Source of the DNA: Diprion similis
Taxonomy: Eukaryota > Arthropoda > Insecta > Hymenoptera > Diprionidae
Length of the DNA: 64,000 nt
Assembly: GCF_021155765.1 (NCBI RefSeq)
Contig: NC_060106.1
Span: 15,030,031 to 15,094,030 of the forward strand
Direction: 5' to 3'
Shown: positions 1 to 12,400 of the stretch, piece by piece
How the letters are laid out: every line of letters starts with the position of its first letter
Numbering within the stretch: position 1 is the first letter of the stretch
Notes under the pieces: generated by a model
Databases searched by the model: none
The model's input: only the letters and a program-made list of their open reading frames with translations
Told to the model about the DNA's origin: nothing
Program-made: the position numbers and the translations under genes

Positions 1-3000
1 ATCAGATACTTGACCCGGCCACAATGCAGACGACCGAAACCAAGTCCGTAACACCGTATGAAAAAGAAGTTTATGAGGATGTTATGGGGACGATAAAAAA
101 TATGGCGAGCTTGTACGAATTCCTTGGAGCGTCAACGGTGCCCCCCTTTACGGAAGTGACGATTCCATCACCAAACGCAGGCCACAATCCGGATGCAACG
201 AGTCCGAGGAACGTGAAAACATCGAATCGCGTTCCGATGCCGAATGGAAAAAGAGAGCAGAGTTTTTACTCGATGGGTGTAACGGCAAGCCCATCCGACG
301 AGAGTATCGTCGGTCTACTTCCGCCGCCTCAGCTCGTCAATAAACCCAAACTTCGGCCATATAGAACTACGAAAGTTTCGTACAACACTCGAGTCAGAAC
401 CGAGAGGCCGATGAGGGATGGCGACCAGAAGATTATCGGCTATTTCAGAACCGTTACGGTCCATAAACGGAGCCTGGATAATCGCCGTGGCAGTTCAGAT
501 GACTCGGAGATGAATGCCAGCAAATATAACGTGAAAGTACGGGGCAAGCGAAACGGAAATCCCGGTGATGTTCTCGCGACAACAGCGAGTCCAAGGCTTA
601 AACGAAAGCGGAAGACCAATCTTGCTGCCAGTGCAGCTACAACGACGACAACCACAGAAGAGCCTGTTACTCGTAAGAATAGACCTGCCTACGTTGTCAG
701 GACTAGATCGAGAAATTCAAAGGATGAAACAAGCACCGAAAGGCACGGAGAGTTTATCACTGCTCAACGAAACTCAGCAGTGATCGACGGTAGGAGAAAA
801 GAGCCAAGGTACACTGAAATCGTCAGAAGACGGACTCAAGCAGTGGCTTCTACCACGTCCACACCAAGCTCGGAACAATTGCCAGAATCTGAGAAGATCG
901 AGGCGCTGAAAAATCCTGATAGGATCGGAACTCTCTCGGAACAAGTGGCGAAGCCAGGTGAGATTCACGAGAGCGTTCATACAATGCCTCGAAAGAGGAA
1001 AACACGAGTTGGAAGTGCAGAATCTTCTGACGAGATCTACGAAGCTGGTACGACAGACCTTGAACCGGAACGAATAGAGGAAGATGACGAGAGTACGGAG
1101 AATTATGAGGAAGAAAACGCTACTGTTGAGCCGGAGAAAATGGTTAGAAAATATGATGTTCACGAAGATGTTCAGGAGGAAACGACGCCGAGTGTGATGG
1201 ACTTCGCAACACCAACCAAGACCTTCGGGCATGGGAATTTGGATAGTTTTTTCAAAACAGATGTTCCTCGATTCGACGATGGCTTTACCGTTAAGCCAAA
1301 ATCGGGCCGATCAGAGAGCGAGGCGAAGAATATTCGAGATGAGGAATCTAACGAGGAACAAGTTGTGGAGGAGGATAAGGATGAGGACCACGATGTAGAG
1401 CCGAAAAATGATTCCTACGAAGAAGAAGAAGAATCATCCGACGAAGAGAATCCTAAATATTCCAGTGATACGCAACCGAATTCAGACTCCTCGGACGAAA
1501 GTGAGGATGATTCTGAAAGTGAGGAGAAAAGTTCACCGCAAAAGGATCCTGAAATGACTTTTTTCAGATACAACAATCGCCCAAGTTCGCCGTTTGAGAG
1601 TTTTGAGGATGATAAATTTTCCGAGTTGGGACCTCGCATTAACAAGCCAGCATTTTATCATCCCCCTTTCCAGGCCATAAAAGACGAACGATATTTTTTC
1701 GATGATTTTGACGAAGATGAGAAAGATCAAGCTGATAAGAGTTCCGAGAACGGAAAATTCACGTTCGGAAGGTATCACGACGAAGAGGACGACGAAGAGG
1801 ATGCAGCAGAGGAAGATCACTCAGGCCATAGTTCAGAAAGATACGAATATCCTTGGGAGAAACGGGAAAGACTGGCCGAAGAGAGGCGAAAGGAACGCGA
1901 TATGTTGAGGAAAATGATAGGCTACAGTCCGATCTACGACGACGATGAATTCGACGAGAAAGAAAGAAAAACTTCGTCTTCAAAAAATAATGCAAGATTC
2001 ACGTACCCATGGGAGCGCTACAAAGTACCGAGTATAAGCTACAAGAAGAATTCGCGAAGGAATAAAGGACACGACAACGAGGAAGTGAGCTCAGAAAATC
2101 GGCCAGTTGCTAAATTCAGCAGTAAATACAGTTCCAATCAATTCAAATTGCCATTTTCTAATAGTGCGCCTATAACCACCGCCCAGCCTAAGGAAATAAG
2201 AGAATCGGTGTTGAAGTTTTTGAAGGAAGCCGATGAAGCATCTTCAATTGAGCCCACGGTTGCTTTTGAAACCGATATTCCGACCACCGGTGAACCTGCA
2301 CCTGCAATTATTACTCCAATTCCGACAACCGAAAAGATGGTATCGAGTGAACCGCTTCTCGCTGATTTGAAGAACACCAAACGGTTATCTAATCCGAAAA
2401 TTATTCCTGAAAATATCACAACGGCGCCAAGATTAGTTATTCGTTACAAAGCCACACCTGTCAGGGACCGGCCTACCCTCAGACCAAGTTTAAAATCTTT
2501 CACTGAAGCACCTGCAATATCAAAAACACAAACAACATCAACCTCGACGACGACGACGACACGAAGACCATTGAAACCGAAAGGTAGAGCCAATACCACT
2601 AGGCGGACACCTCTCTACAGGGCACAAGAACGCCAAATTACCACGAGTACGGTTCTTCCGAGGGTCCGATGGACATCCACGACCACGACCACAACTGAAA
2701 AACCTGGAATATTATTACCCAAAACATCGGGTAGGTTTGTCATACGGAAACGCGGTAACTCCAAAGATGCTCCAAACGTGTCTGAGACTCAGAAAGCTGC
2801 ACAGAAGTCAACGGCATCAGCGACTGTCTTGTCACGCCGAAGAAAACGACCGACTGTTGGTACTCGTACACCGACCAGAAGTAATATGGTCGAAAAAATC
2901 TTGGCTATAACCAAAAGGCCTTCAACGACTGTTGTCGAAGATCGTGATATTGAAGATCCCAAACCAACAAGTAGAACCTTTGAGCATCGCTCACGAGTGT

Positions 3001-4011
3001 CCAAGGAAGAGATCATCACGAAGACGTCCTTCCCGAATCAGGATGCCGCCTACGGAACCCATTCGAATAAAAATACGCCCAAAGCAAGTAACTTCGACAG
3101 TAACAATCTCAAGTTAAAGAAGCCTCACACGAGTGCGCCAGACCGTAAAAAAAACTCATCAGAAGTAACCAACTCGGAAGATGATTCTCTGGGAAAGAAT
3201 GAAAGCGTCGAAACGTTTTCAGAGACCATGGAAGAGACTCCGGAACACGTTTACCGGATGAAAGTAACGCTCGACAAGGATGGAAAGAAACGGACGTCCA
3301 TCTCAATCGTTCCCAAGGATGCGACCATCGGGCCATCGGCATTGGAGGACGAGCTCCACCTGAAGAGAGCCAAAATGGAAGAACTGAAGAGAAAAAAGAA
3401 TCAGGGATACGAAAAATTTGATGAGGTGAAAACGCAAAATGCCGAGTCGGACGCCGATATCGATAGCTCACCAAGGGACGATGTAAGTTATCTTAGCAGT
3501 CGTGAGGTCACCCGATTGACCGAGAATGTCTACCGAAAAATATTTACCTCTACCTCATGGATTGCAGACACCAACATTCACTGAAAGTGTAATTATCATT
3601 TTTGATAGTTTCTAGATAGAAATGAGAAACACCTAAAATTTATCCTGGTTACTCTGCAATCGCTGTCACCCTGAATGCCTTGATAAATGACCAAGTCCAT
3701 TTGCCATATGAAAATATTGTCAAGACAATATCTGCTTTATTTTTCAGAGCATCGTCATGGGCCATTTGCTTCTAAAAATGCCTCCGCAGTTGGGTCAAAT
3801 GAAGGAAATAGACAACAGAAGGAAAGAATATACAATCACTGAGGAAACTCCGAGTACAGAGTACGAAAATAGTTCCACTGAAAAGGAAAGGAGCAAACAG
3901 AATGAAGAAGATGACGAACCCGAGGAGGAAGAGGAGGTGAAACCTTTGACGGTGAACTATATAAGGGACCCAAGCCAGCGAAATTATTATTACATCGAGG
4001 ATAAAAAATGA
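1..4011 (+). CDS. Large acidic, low-complexity protein, 3' part of gene
   Basis: There are two exons: <1..3482 and 3748..4011. The first is open to the window edge, so it may be an internal exon. The Met codon at 24 has no signal peptide after it, and the true start is probably upstream. The donor GAT|GTAAGT at 3483 and the acceptor TTTTTCAG ending at 3747 are both phase 0, and the join continues the charged reading frame to a TGA at 4009-4011. Counted from the Met at 24 the protein is about 1,240 aa. It is dominated by Arg/Lys-rich and Thr-run segments (for example TTTTTT near 640-655 and 2545-2560), a long Asp/Glu/Ser block (about 1380-1540 and 1680-1820), and two copies of a YPWE motif (near 1846 and 2005). 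It looks intrinsically disordered. I recognise no domain and assign no function. A secreted or matrix-associated role is only a guess from the neighbouring genes. Confidence 0.75.
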
Positions 4012-6292
4012 TTGTAGTTATATATCAGAGCCCGTGTTGTTTTAAACAAATCTTTAAAGTCCGTGCCTAACACAATTTTCACAGCGTGACGTGGCCGTAA
4101 AATTTCGCCATTCGTGGATGTAAAGAAAAAGACATAATTAATTACTACAGCAGCGGTAGCAAGTATAAGGTACTATATCGATGTCGTTGCACCTTGAATA
4201 ATTTAAAATCGAGTCATTTCAGACTTTGTCAATCGTTATGCTAATCAAATTATAATACAGCTGTTATTGCGACTCCGTTATGCATTTCGTGATACCCATT
4301 TTGCACGGTTAAGCAATTGATATACCCTAACAATTATTCAATATCTCTCAAATATTCCGCCGTCAAACAATATGGTTCTAAATCCTGCTGTTGACGAGAA
4401 AAAAAATACGGTAAAAAGTTCGATAATGATCATATACACGCAGGTATGGGTTAATAGTTCTTATCCACCGCTGACTACCGCTGATCTAATCGTCATGCAA
4501 CATATACTGAGTTCGAGTTTCACCTGTTTTGTACACCATTCTACTCGTTACCGTTACACGTTTATTTATAATCTTGTACATAGAGAATTCTGTTTTGTTA
4601 TAATTAATAAAATACGTTACATAAACATCATTCTCATAGTCATGCATTTTCGAATTCAACATAACTGTTACGTAGATCGTCGGTTCGTTAATCTTCTGTC
4701 AACAGAGTCACAAACCGGAAATAGTTTTACGATTTCATTGAACCGATTAGGTTACCACTGCATGTAGTGTAAAATACTGTCAATCAATTTCCCGAATCTG
4801 TATAGCGTTCGATGAATCGAACAAAATTAAAAGTCATGTTTCCCAGGAAGCATGAATATTTGTTCAACTAGGTACTTCGCTTATTTGCCTAATAACATAA
4901 AAAAATCTCCGAAATTCTTGCAGATGCAAGACACTCGTTGAGTTTGGCTCCCTTACACAGTCAAGATCGAGGGTACATCCGGATCATTGACAATTTTTTT
5001 CATACGCTTCCCTGTTTAATACCGCAAATTCAGGTATTCGAATCATAAAAAAAAAAAAAAAAAAAACATTGTGCCACTGGTACCCTTAAAAATATATTCA
5101 GCATCAAATATAGCTATATCTACCGATCTTCGAAGATCCTGCGAACCTGAGAATATAGTCATAGGTGAGCCAACAGCGCGTGATTACTGCAATGAGATGT
5201 AATTATTAGGTAGTTAGAGAAGGTATTAATTCTTGCAGCAATGATGCAATTAGGCGACAGTCGTGACCAGCAGAAGGACTTGAATCACTGGACGTGGTAA
5301 GGCTTTTGTATGTTGCAAAAATTGATCCCCATGCAATGACCGCGGTTGCCGGTTTTGTCAGAGGTCACATTGTTGGCGAGAAATTTTGCGCATATTATAA
5401 AACCCAAGTTTTTATTAAATTTCTTTATTATTTTAATTGCATGCAAATTCCCGACTGGTACTAAGCGAGACAACGTCTACGTGCATATACCTAATTACGA
5501 TTCAAACAGTCGATCTCAATTTTGCTTGAAATCCCTGACCTGGTTTTTGACACTCGAGAAAATCATTAATCTAGTGCCAATATTTATGATGCGAGGTCGA
5601 AGTAAACTTTCGTCGGATATCCTGGTAAGACAGAAGTTCCTGGTCCAGAAGATGCAGGTTACCAAAACGAAGGTCAAGTATAATCTGGAACAACCACATG
5701 CAAATAATTTCGTGTAAAAACAAAGGTCACAAACACTTACATATAAATTCTCATTAGCACATTCTCACCGCAGGTGAACAAAAGGATCGATATTGCCATT
5801 ATCTCATTCAGCCATCAGATAAAAATATGTCGTTCCTACCATGTACGACCAGATGGTACGCCCAAAGGTAAATCCAAGAGCATTTCGTTTCTAGAAGAAT
5901 CCAACGAACAGTGAAGAGGCTGAAACTTCCACTTCATTTGCGTACATGGAGTGCAACGAGTTCGAGCTGACAGGATTAATATGAACCTGCCTGATTGGCT
6001 CTTTGGATTTCTTAAGTCAGTTAATTATCACCGCAGCCATATTGAGTGTCGAACGTAGAAGCCAACGCGTATACTCAGGTACAGCATACACGATCCAACG
6101 AGTCCTTGATACACACAGATGGCTATATTGGCAGCAGAAACCGAGTGTTAGACTTGTGAGAGGAACTGGGCCTGGCTCAAGGTCAAGGAGGCCGGCACAC
6201 TGTGCTGCGATAAAATTCTAAACCTATGAATAACACCTGATCTTGAAAAAAATTGCTTCACTTTGATTGGCTGATGTCATACGTTCAACTAG
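4012..6292. other. Intergenic: probable 3' UTR, A-tract, no gene seen
   Basis: The stretch after the stop at 4011 is AT-rich and probably begins with the 3' UTR of the acidic-protein gene. The first good AATAAA lies at 4606-4611. A run of 20 A lies at 5047-5066. The open frames here (4372-4767, and 5346-5717 from a TTG) have compositions typical of random AT-rich DNA and no splice-supported context, so I call no gene. Confidence 0.5.
4606..4611 (+). terminator. Possible polyadenylation signal AATAAA
   Basis: This is the first AATAAA after the stop of the acidic-protein gene, about 600 bases downstream. It would give a moderately long 3' UTR. The distance makes the assignment uncertain. Confidence 0.3.
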
Positions 6293-6299
6293 TATATAA
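6293..6299 (+). promoter_or_regulatory. TATA box of the 118-aa secreted protein gene
   Basis: TATATAA lies 72 bases upstream of the ATG at 6365. An initiator-like TCAGT is at 6337-6341. The same TATA-to-ATG layout recurs in the next two genes of the cluster. Confidence 0.5.
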
Positions 6300-6364
6300 T
6301 TCGGTTCATATTACCAGCTCGGGGTTTTACTCTTGCTCAGTCGTTCTGAACTTCGGTGTGAAGC

Positions 6365-7771
6365 ATGTCTCTCAACAAGGTAAGTGCAGCCAGCTCTTCG
6401 ATCATTCAACCACTTTATCAAATATTTGTACTAAGTCTCTCAATTCAACATGCAAACCCTTGCTACAGTGTTGTCAAATACAATTGCTGTTTTTTGAAGC
6501 AAGATTTGGGAAATGTCCATAGTAGGCTTTCGCAGACCAAGTTTGCAGCCTGGACTCTGCGAAACTGACACATAAACCATTGTTTTAGATTCTTATCCTG
6601 GTCACGGCATCCGCCATCCTGAACTTTGTAAATGCTCGACCAGACAGTGCTGGAATAGTGGAAATGACGAATGGACTTGCCTATGGTAAAGTATACAGAG
6701 CATCTGCTAGTTAGCTCGTGCAACTATATCGTGAAATCAGTTTACCTTGGGCCTTAGCAATGCTGCTGCAGCAGCTGTAATCCAAGAGAAATCTGCCAAC
6801 TCGGTTAAGCCGGTGTTTAGTAGCCGCCTTCTCCACTTCTTCAACAGAGATCGCTGCGTTCCTTTAATCCTTTCTCTCGAACAAGTATATTGCTTACGCA
6901 TATCGGCGTTCGGATGTGGATACAAGTACAAGTAAATCCACGTATTTAAACTCGCGGAGGGAATTTGTCCATCAATTGCCATGATCAAGTCCCCCGCAGG
7001 AAGGAAATAATTGTGCTTAAAATATTTTTTATTGTGTCTTGAAGTTAGAAAAAGAATCGTAATCAGGTTATTATTACAGATGTTTTAAGGCAAGACAATC
7101 GGATTGCAATAATACATCTGAAAAAAAGTTCATCCTTCTATTACCCGCAATTATTGATGCGTGATAGAAGATAGTTCGGTCATTGAGTGCAATAAAAAAT
7201 TGCACTCAAATTCCAGAAATAAACCGGCTTAGTGGGTCTCCGCGTTACTGTGACCGTAAAACTGGTGAAGTTTTTTCCCGCGTTTTCCTAATTAACGAAT
7301 CACGTGAGATGACGTGAGAGTTGCATTTCTTTTTTACTCTATTATTTGCGAAACAGCAGGAAATTCTAACGGAATTGTAGGGCAGAGACGGAAACTAGGC
7401 ATGTCGAGTGCCGATTGCGTGAAGGACGGTGACGACAATTATTATCGAAAGTTGTTGCATACATATTATAATCACAGACCACCGGATGACCGGTTATACT
7501 TACTTATATACATTTTTATGCTACAGGCGGAATACCGTACGGTAGCGTCAGCGGAATGGTGGCGAAATACGGAAACTCGAATGCCGGCCAAATCTCCAGC
7601 TACGCACCAGCCAATCCTCGCTCAGCACCGTCGCTGGTCATGAGTCAAAATTCGAGAAGACCATCGATCGTTCCGGCTCCGGGATCTGGAGCACCTGTGC
7701 AGATTTTCAGTCATCCGGGCGTCGTGGCGCCAGGCGTCGTCGGCATGATCCATTCAGTCGGTTATCAGTAG
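6365..7771 (+). CDS. Small secreted structural protein, 118 aa, three exons
   Basis: The coding exons are 6365..6379, 6589..6685 and 7527..7771, 357 nt in all. Exon 1 encodes only MSLNK and ends AAG|GTAAGT in phase 0. Exon 2 begins with the hydrophobic core ILILVTASAIL and ends in phase 1. Exon 3 runs to a TAG. The signal peptide is about residues 1-21, with likely cleavage after FVNA before RPDS. The mature protein is about 97 aa and rich in Gly, Ser, Pro and Val, with no cysteine. Its composition and gene structure resemble insect cuticle-type secreted proteins, but it lacks the chitin-binding Rebers-Riddiford consensus. AATAAA follows 20 bases after the stop. The cuticle role is inferred from composition and neighbours; the exon structure is well supported by phase and signal-peptide continuity. 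Confidence 0.85.
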
Positions 7772-7790
7772 TGTTTAATTTAAGTGATGA

Positions 7791-7796
7791 AATAAA
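7791..7796 (+). terminator. Polyadenylation signal AATAAA
   Basis: AATAAA lies 20 bases after the TAG of the 118-aa secreted protein gene, giving a very short 3' UTR. Confidence 0.6.
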
Positions 7797-9017
7797 TCCT
7801 TATTTATTATTTGCGAACACCACTTCCGATTTATTTTTTCTTTGACTTGGCGAATTTTTAATTGAAATATCACCGTGTTTACTGGCAGACATTTTGCCAC
7901 GCCAGTGATTCAATTGCTGTCGCAATTATTATGTATTATAAAGTTACGTAGTTTTCAGTCAACGCTGGTCACCTTATAATGTTTCTTGTACACGAAAGCA
8001 AAAAACATAAGGTGCAATTTATACGCTTTTCGATGAGCAAATTTTATTACCAATTATGATCTTTTATTTCTATATTGCAATTTACTGGGTTCTTGAATAG
8101 TTAGTTTCGTAATACCAGAGCTAATTTAGATTTTCGCAATTCGAACCAAAGTTCCCGTTCTGAGAAACCGTGAAGGTTGACTTGATCCACCTGTTCGCCC
8201 CAATAAAACCTCTCGGATTTTGGACCGACTTAGGTTTTTCTTTTTTGTGTTGAATGCAGATATAACAATTAGATTAAGTAAATGACAACCTTTTCGGTTG
8301 AAACTGTAGACCGGATAGCTTATACAGATTGTGACTAGGGTAAAACAGGTTTGTTTCGTAACATATCAGGGGCTTCAACAGTCCTACAGTAGCAACCGAC
8401 AGTTTGTTGAACTGACCGAGTGAACGATCATGAGGAATTATTTAACCCATCGAGTTCCTTGTTCACTTCCACGTTGTAAAAACTGGTCTCTTAGTACCCA
8501 AAAAAGCGATACTTTCGCAATTACTCTAGTCAAGAATAATGAATCAAAAATGTTTTTTGTAACTTTTGTGATAAAGATTCAAAGTATAAATTGGAAAAAC
8601 CAAGACGATGGTCTGATCTGCAACGTTTTCTTGCTTACGATCAAAGAAACGTACACTTGATAACTGATTTAGTCAAGTAACTCGCTTTCCGTTAATTGGT
8701 TGATTTCTGATAGTTATGCAGTAGTGTCGATTGACCAAATATCACAAGGACGTACGCTGATGAATTATCGACAGGGAACCAAAGAGTTCAATGCGTCTTT
8801 TCAGTCACAATGAGTATCTGGTGTTACATTTAATCCGTGATTCCTGGTGGCCCGCTAACACCCCGTATCTCCTCTATACCATGCCGCGTGTATATTGCAT
8901 GAACGCGTGCAATGGGAGGTAGAGAAGCAGGGAACTAACGACGAACGACATGCCATGTCTCCCCGTTCCTTAATCCAGATAGACGCATAAGGAGTCGGTA
9001 ACAATCAGGGGAGAAAG
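7797..9017. other. Intergenic, nothing recognised
   Basis: This is AT-rich spacer between two secreted-protein genes. I see no coding exon, RNA gene or repeat in it. The 76-aa frame at 8430-8660 has no signal peptide, no splice context and no recognisable features. Confidence 0.5.
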
Positions 9018-9023
9018 TATAAA
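9018..9023 (+). promoter_or_regulatory. TATA box of the 438-aa Pro/Tyr-rich gene
   Basis: TATAAA lies 55 bases before the ATG at 9073. A start site would be expected near 9048-9052, within a pyrimidine-rich TTTAGTCTTTCG stretch, leaving a 5' UTR of about 20-25 bases. Confidence 0.55.
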
Positions 9024-9072
9024 TGACATCTAGCGAGGAGTAAACCCTTTAGTCTTTCGTGGAGAGAGCACC

Positions 9073-10835
9073 ATGCAATACCCATCACAGGTGAGTAGCA
9101 GTGATCAATTTACTCAATTTCAATATCCGATTTGAATAAATCACCGGGGACATCATTGCACGTAGGAAGAAAGTGGCTATTTTTATTTAGTACATTGATT
9201 TGTAGTTAGTGTTTTGATGAGATAAAGATGCGTGCGCGTTGTGTAACTTATACTGACGATTTTCCCAATATTAAATGTATTTTAGTTTACACCCGTTGTA
9301 TAAAGTGGTACTAATCGTAGAAATTTCTGAAAGATGTGCACTGAAAATAGTATCATTTCTGCAATTAACAATAAGATTAGAGTTTTCTGAATATGAATAA
9401 AAATTAGTTGATAATTAAGATCGAATTTGTTTCTCTTACTTCAGATCCTGTTATGCATAACATTATGGCTGAGTGTCTTCTCGAGACATTCAGTAGCAAA
9501 GGAACCTCCCGGTAAGTTATCAAAACCAGTTTTACCACTGGCATACCATGACGTGAAATTGATCGATGACATAATTGAGACCCATTAATCTTTATATCTG
9601 CAGATTCTGAGCTGCTGAAAAAATACGCTAAAGACGTTGAGACGGTTCTGTCACCTACCCTCATTGAAGAACTCCAAGGCGCACAGTCGAACCGTTCGGC
9701 GGTCAACTTGGAACAAACGGTTCCGAGGACTCCAAATCAACCACAGAGCGTCAGTGGTAAAAGTCCGGAGATAAATTTCGATAATCAAGTTTATCCGTAC
9801 CACTACGAAAGGTCTTACCACTACCACTATCCTCCGAGCCCACAGGATGCAGTCTCAGGACCAGTCGGTTACTCTGACACTTTTTACGGACCTTCATTCA
9901 GGCCAAGGATCCGGGTGAGCGACATTCAGGATCCAGGTTATTACAGATCCGAGCTCTACAACCCGTTCCGATCCCCCTCGAGACAGAACGCCGGTGTACA
10001 AGCAACTTCGAGTGCGAAGGAAAATATTGAAGTTAATGGGGACGGTAAACAAACACCCGGAGCACAAGGACCTCCGGAGGTCTTTCATGGTCCAAATCCT
10101 CTGCCACCAAACGGCTTCGCACACCCTGAGATCTTGACGCAGTCACCACCCTCTAACCCGTTTCCTAGCATGGATTTTGACAGATACCGACATGCCGTTT
10201 TTGACAGACCGTTAGGACCCAGTAACTACTTCAGACCAGGTGGAGATATCGGACCACATCCGCATGATTTCAAGGAAAAAATCTCGCAGCCACTTCAAGA
10301 TAGACCCATGGATCCGTACCAGAATTTACCACCCTTGGATTATCAGGGGTATGGAGATAACCGCCCTCTGAGACCGCATCATCTGTCACCACCGTTTCTC
10401 GACCCCTTTTTCCCCGCGGGTTATCAACGACCTTTTTACAGCGGCTATCGTCCCTCTGAACACTTCCATAATCTCTTCAACGATACCTTTACGAGGAACT
10501 TTTCGCACAGACAGCCTTTCGGTGGATTCTATCCTAACCGTAATTACAACCCTCCACCACCCCCATCAGCTCCCCCGGCTCCTTCACCTCCACAGCCCCC
10601 TACACCTTCGTCAGCGCCAACAGAGAGCATGCAGGAATCGCCTTCTCCTGCGGCCTCTTTAAGTCAACCGACACCTGCTATCAGTCCAGAAAATCCCGCA
10701 GCACCTCTACCTGCTGCTTCAAATTCAATCTATGAAGTGAAGCTTTTCTTGCCGGCGATCGATAACGTAGATCATGAATTTCAGCCGAGCACATCGGAAG
10801 AATTTACATACACCAGTAAGAGTTTGAGGTTTTAA
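9073..10835 (+). CDS. Secreted Pro/Tyr/Ser-rich structural protein, 438 aa, three exons
   Basis: The exons are 9073..9090, 9445..9511 and 9604..10835, 1,317 nt in all. Exon 1 encodes MQYPSQ (phase 0 donor CAG|GTGAGT). Exon 2 carries the hydrophobic signal core ILLCITLWLSVF and ends in phase 1. Exon 3 is long and ends in TAA. Cleavage is likely after SVA, before KEPP, near residue 24. A short helical-looking segment (about residues 30-55, rich in Leu, Lys and Glu) comes first. After it the chain is disordered and rich in Pro, Tyr, His, Phe and Asn, with tyrosines next to histidines (YHYERSYHYHYPP). A Pro/Ala/Ser stretch lies near residues 345-400. There are no cysteines beyond the signal peptide. 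Two AATAAA signals follow closely. No known domain is visible. An extracellular matrix or cuticle role is inferred from composition and neighbours. Confidence 0.82.
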
Positions 10836-10862
10836 ATGAAATTTCTGATTTATCATTAATCC

Positions 10863-10884
10863 AATAAATTTAATTTATAATAAA
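10863..10884 (+). terminator. Polyadenylation signals, two AATAAA
   Basis: AATAAA occurs at 10863-10868 and again at 10879-10884, within 50 bases of the stop of the 438-aa gene. They support the stop at 10833-10835 as the true end rather than a further exon. Confidence 0.55.
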
Positions 10885-11628
10885 AAGATGAACAAACAAA
10901 GTTTGACAATAAATTTATTATTTAATATTACTCAATTTCATGTAAATACATTTATAATACATAATTTAATCAACCTTATCCTTTCGTGTACCTAGAATAA
11001 ATTTAACTCATAGCTGCTGCAGTGCCGGAAATGAGTTATACCTAAATACAGATACTTAAATACCAAGACTGTCATTCGACGTCTCTATTACATTGAAAAA
11101 TATTCTCTCACAGCAACTCCATGCGCAATGCAGGAAATGGATTGAAATTCATGCAAGACCTGATAGCTTGGCGACAAACTCTGTGACTAGAACTAATAAC
11201 GCATAGCGTTGGCAATTAGCTTGTGCATTGATTGCGCAACTAGCCACTAGCGTGGCACGTTATTGGTGACAGATGATGGTAATTTTCAAATGCCCCTAAA
11301 TCCATTAATAGCTAGTTACGTGAGCTGACATATGATTTCTATTGTGAAGAGAAATGACATGTAAGCAGGCATCGGTTAACAAGCGATTCCTCATTGAGTG
11401 CTGGGAAGATATTTGGATGTCAAGGCATTGGGCGGGGCAAGGCATCAGCGACCCCGACCAACTCCTCATGGTACTCTTGTATTCTTTCATAATGCACGCA
11501 TATTCACGTAACTTTTGCAACCACTAACAATGCATGCTGTTATTATCGCGGATATGCACAAGTACAAAGGAAGGAAAATTTTTTTTTCCACAGAGAACGG
11601 AGAGGGGCTTGAAGGATTTCATGAATAC
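10885..11628. other. Intergenic, nothing recognised
   Basis: Short AT-rich spacer between two secreted-protein genes. No exon, RNA gene or repeat is visible. Confidence 0.5.
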
Positions 11629-11634
11629 TATAAA
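11629..11634 (+). promoter_or_regulatory. TATA box of the Gly/Tyr/His-rich gene
   Basis: TATAAA lies 111 bases upstream of the ATG at 11740, with an initiator-like TCACT at 11659-11663 at the expected distance. This implies a 5' UTR of about 80 bases. Confidence 0.55.
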
Positions 11635-11739
11635 AGAACCTCACATTTTTCTTCTCTATCACTGGACACCCAAACCACGACTGTTGGTTCCGAGAAGAGT
11701 CATCTCATCAAGCATTGTGGTGAATCGCACGGGTTGAAC

Positions 11740-12251
11740 ATGGCTTCAAGTAAAATCGTAAGTACAATGACAATTGAAATACTACTTCGTAAAATTTCGC
11801 GCGAATGAAATTCTAACAATATCAATGTGAACGATTTTCCTTTACCAGTTCGCATTTCTTCTGCTGGCAACCATCATCGGCACGGTATTAGCTCGCCCTG
11901 GTCACAGCGGTTACATCGGATATTCACATCCTATAGTCTACAGCAGTTACAGTTACCCGAGCCATGGATACGGACATGGCTTATACTCGTCCTACAGTAA
12001 GTCATCATTTGTCTGATCCATGCATTATCAGAATTCGATTGTCGATTGAATGTCCTCTTCCTCTTTTCAATATTCCAATATACAAGTCTTCCAATATTTC
12101 ATCAGCCCATAATGCACTGCATACAAATACCCATTCATAACTTTTTTCAGGCTATCCATACTATGGCTATGGCCACGGATATGGATACGGTCATGGGTAT
12201 GGCTACGGTGGTTATGGCCATGGAAGTTTGCTTGGAGACTACTGGTGGTAA
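11740..12251 (+). CDS. Small secreted Gly/Tyr/His-rich protein, 88 aa, three exons
   Basis: The exons are 11740..11757, 11849..11996 and 12151..12251, 267 nt in all. Exon 1 encodes MASSKI and ends ATC|GTAAGT in phase 0. Exon 2 opens with FAFLLLATIIGTVLA and ends in phase 1. Exon 3 finishes at TAA. The signal peptide is about residues 1-21, cleaved before RPGH. The mature 67 residues are built from alternating aromatic, Gly and His residues: SYSYPSHGYGHG, then repeated GYG and GYGHG units, ending GDYWW. Gly/Tyr/His-rich peptides of this kind are known in insect cuticle, eggshell and silk-like matrices, where Tyr can be cross-linked and His can bind quinones or metal. Which of these applies here cannot be told from sequence. 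AATAAA is at 12395-12400. Confidence 0.85.
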
Positions 12252-12394
12252 AGATGAAATTTGATGTCTACTGGTTTCATTACTCTCTAATAATCGACTA
12301 CCCTGCTAGGCCCAAGGATGTATAACATATAAACTGCGGAAGCTACGGACGATCTTTTTGTATTATTAATTATATCTTTCACCATGTATACTTA

Positions 12395-12400
12395 AATAAA
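12395..12400 (+). terminator. Polyadenylation signal AATAAA
   Basis: AATAAA lies about 145 bases after the TAA of the Gly/Tyr/His-rich gene and is followed by a T-rich downstream element. Confidence 0.55.

Noticed and set aside
4372-4767. 131-aa plus-strand frame
   Set aside because: It lies in the probable 3' UTR, has AT-rich random composition, and has no recognisable motif.
5346-5717. 123-aa plus-strand frame
   Set aside because: It starts at TTG, has no signal peptide or splice context, and its composition looks like chance.
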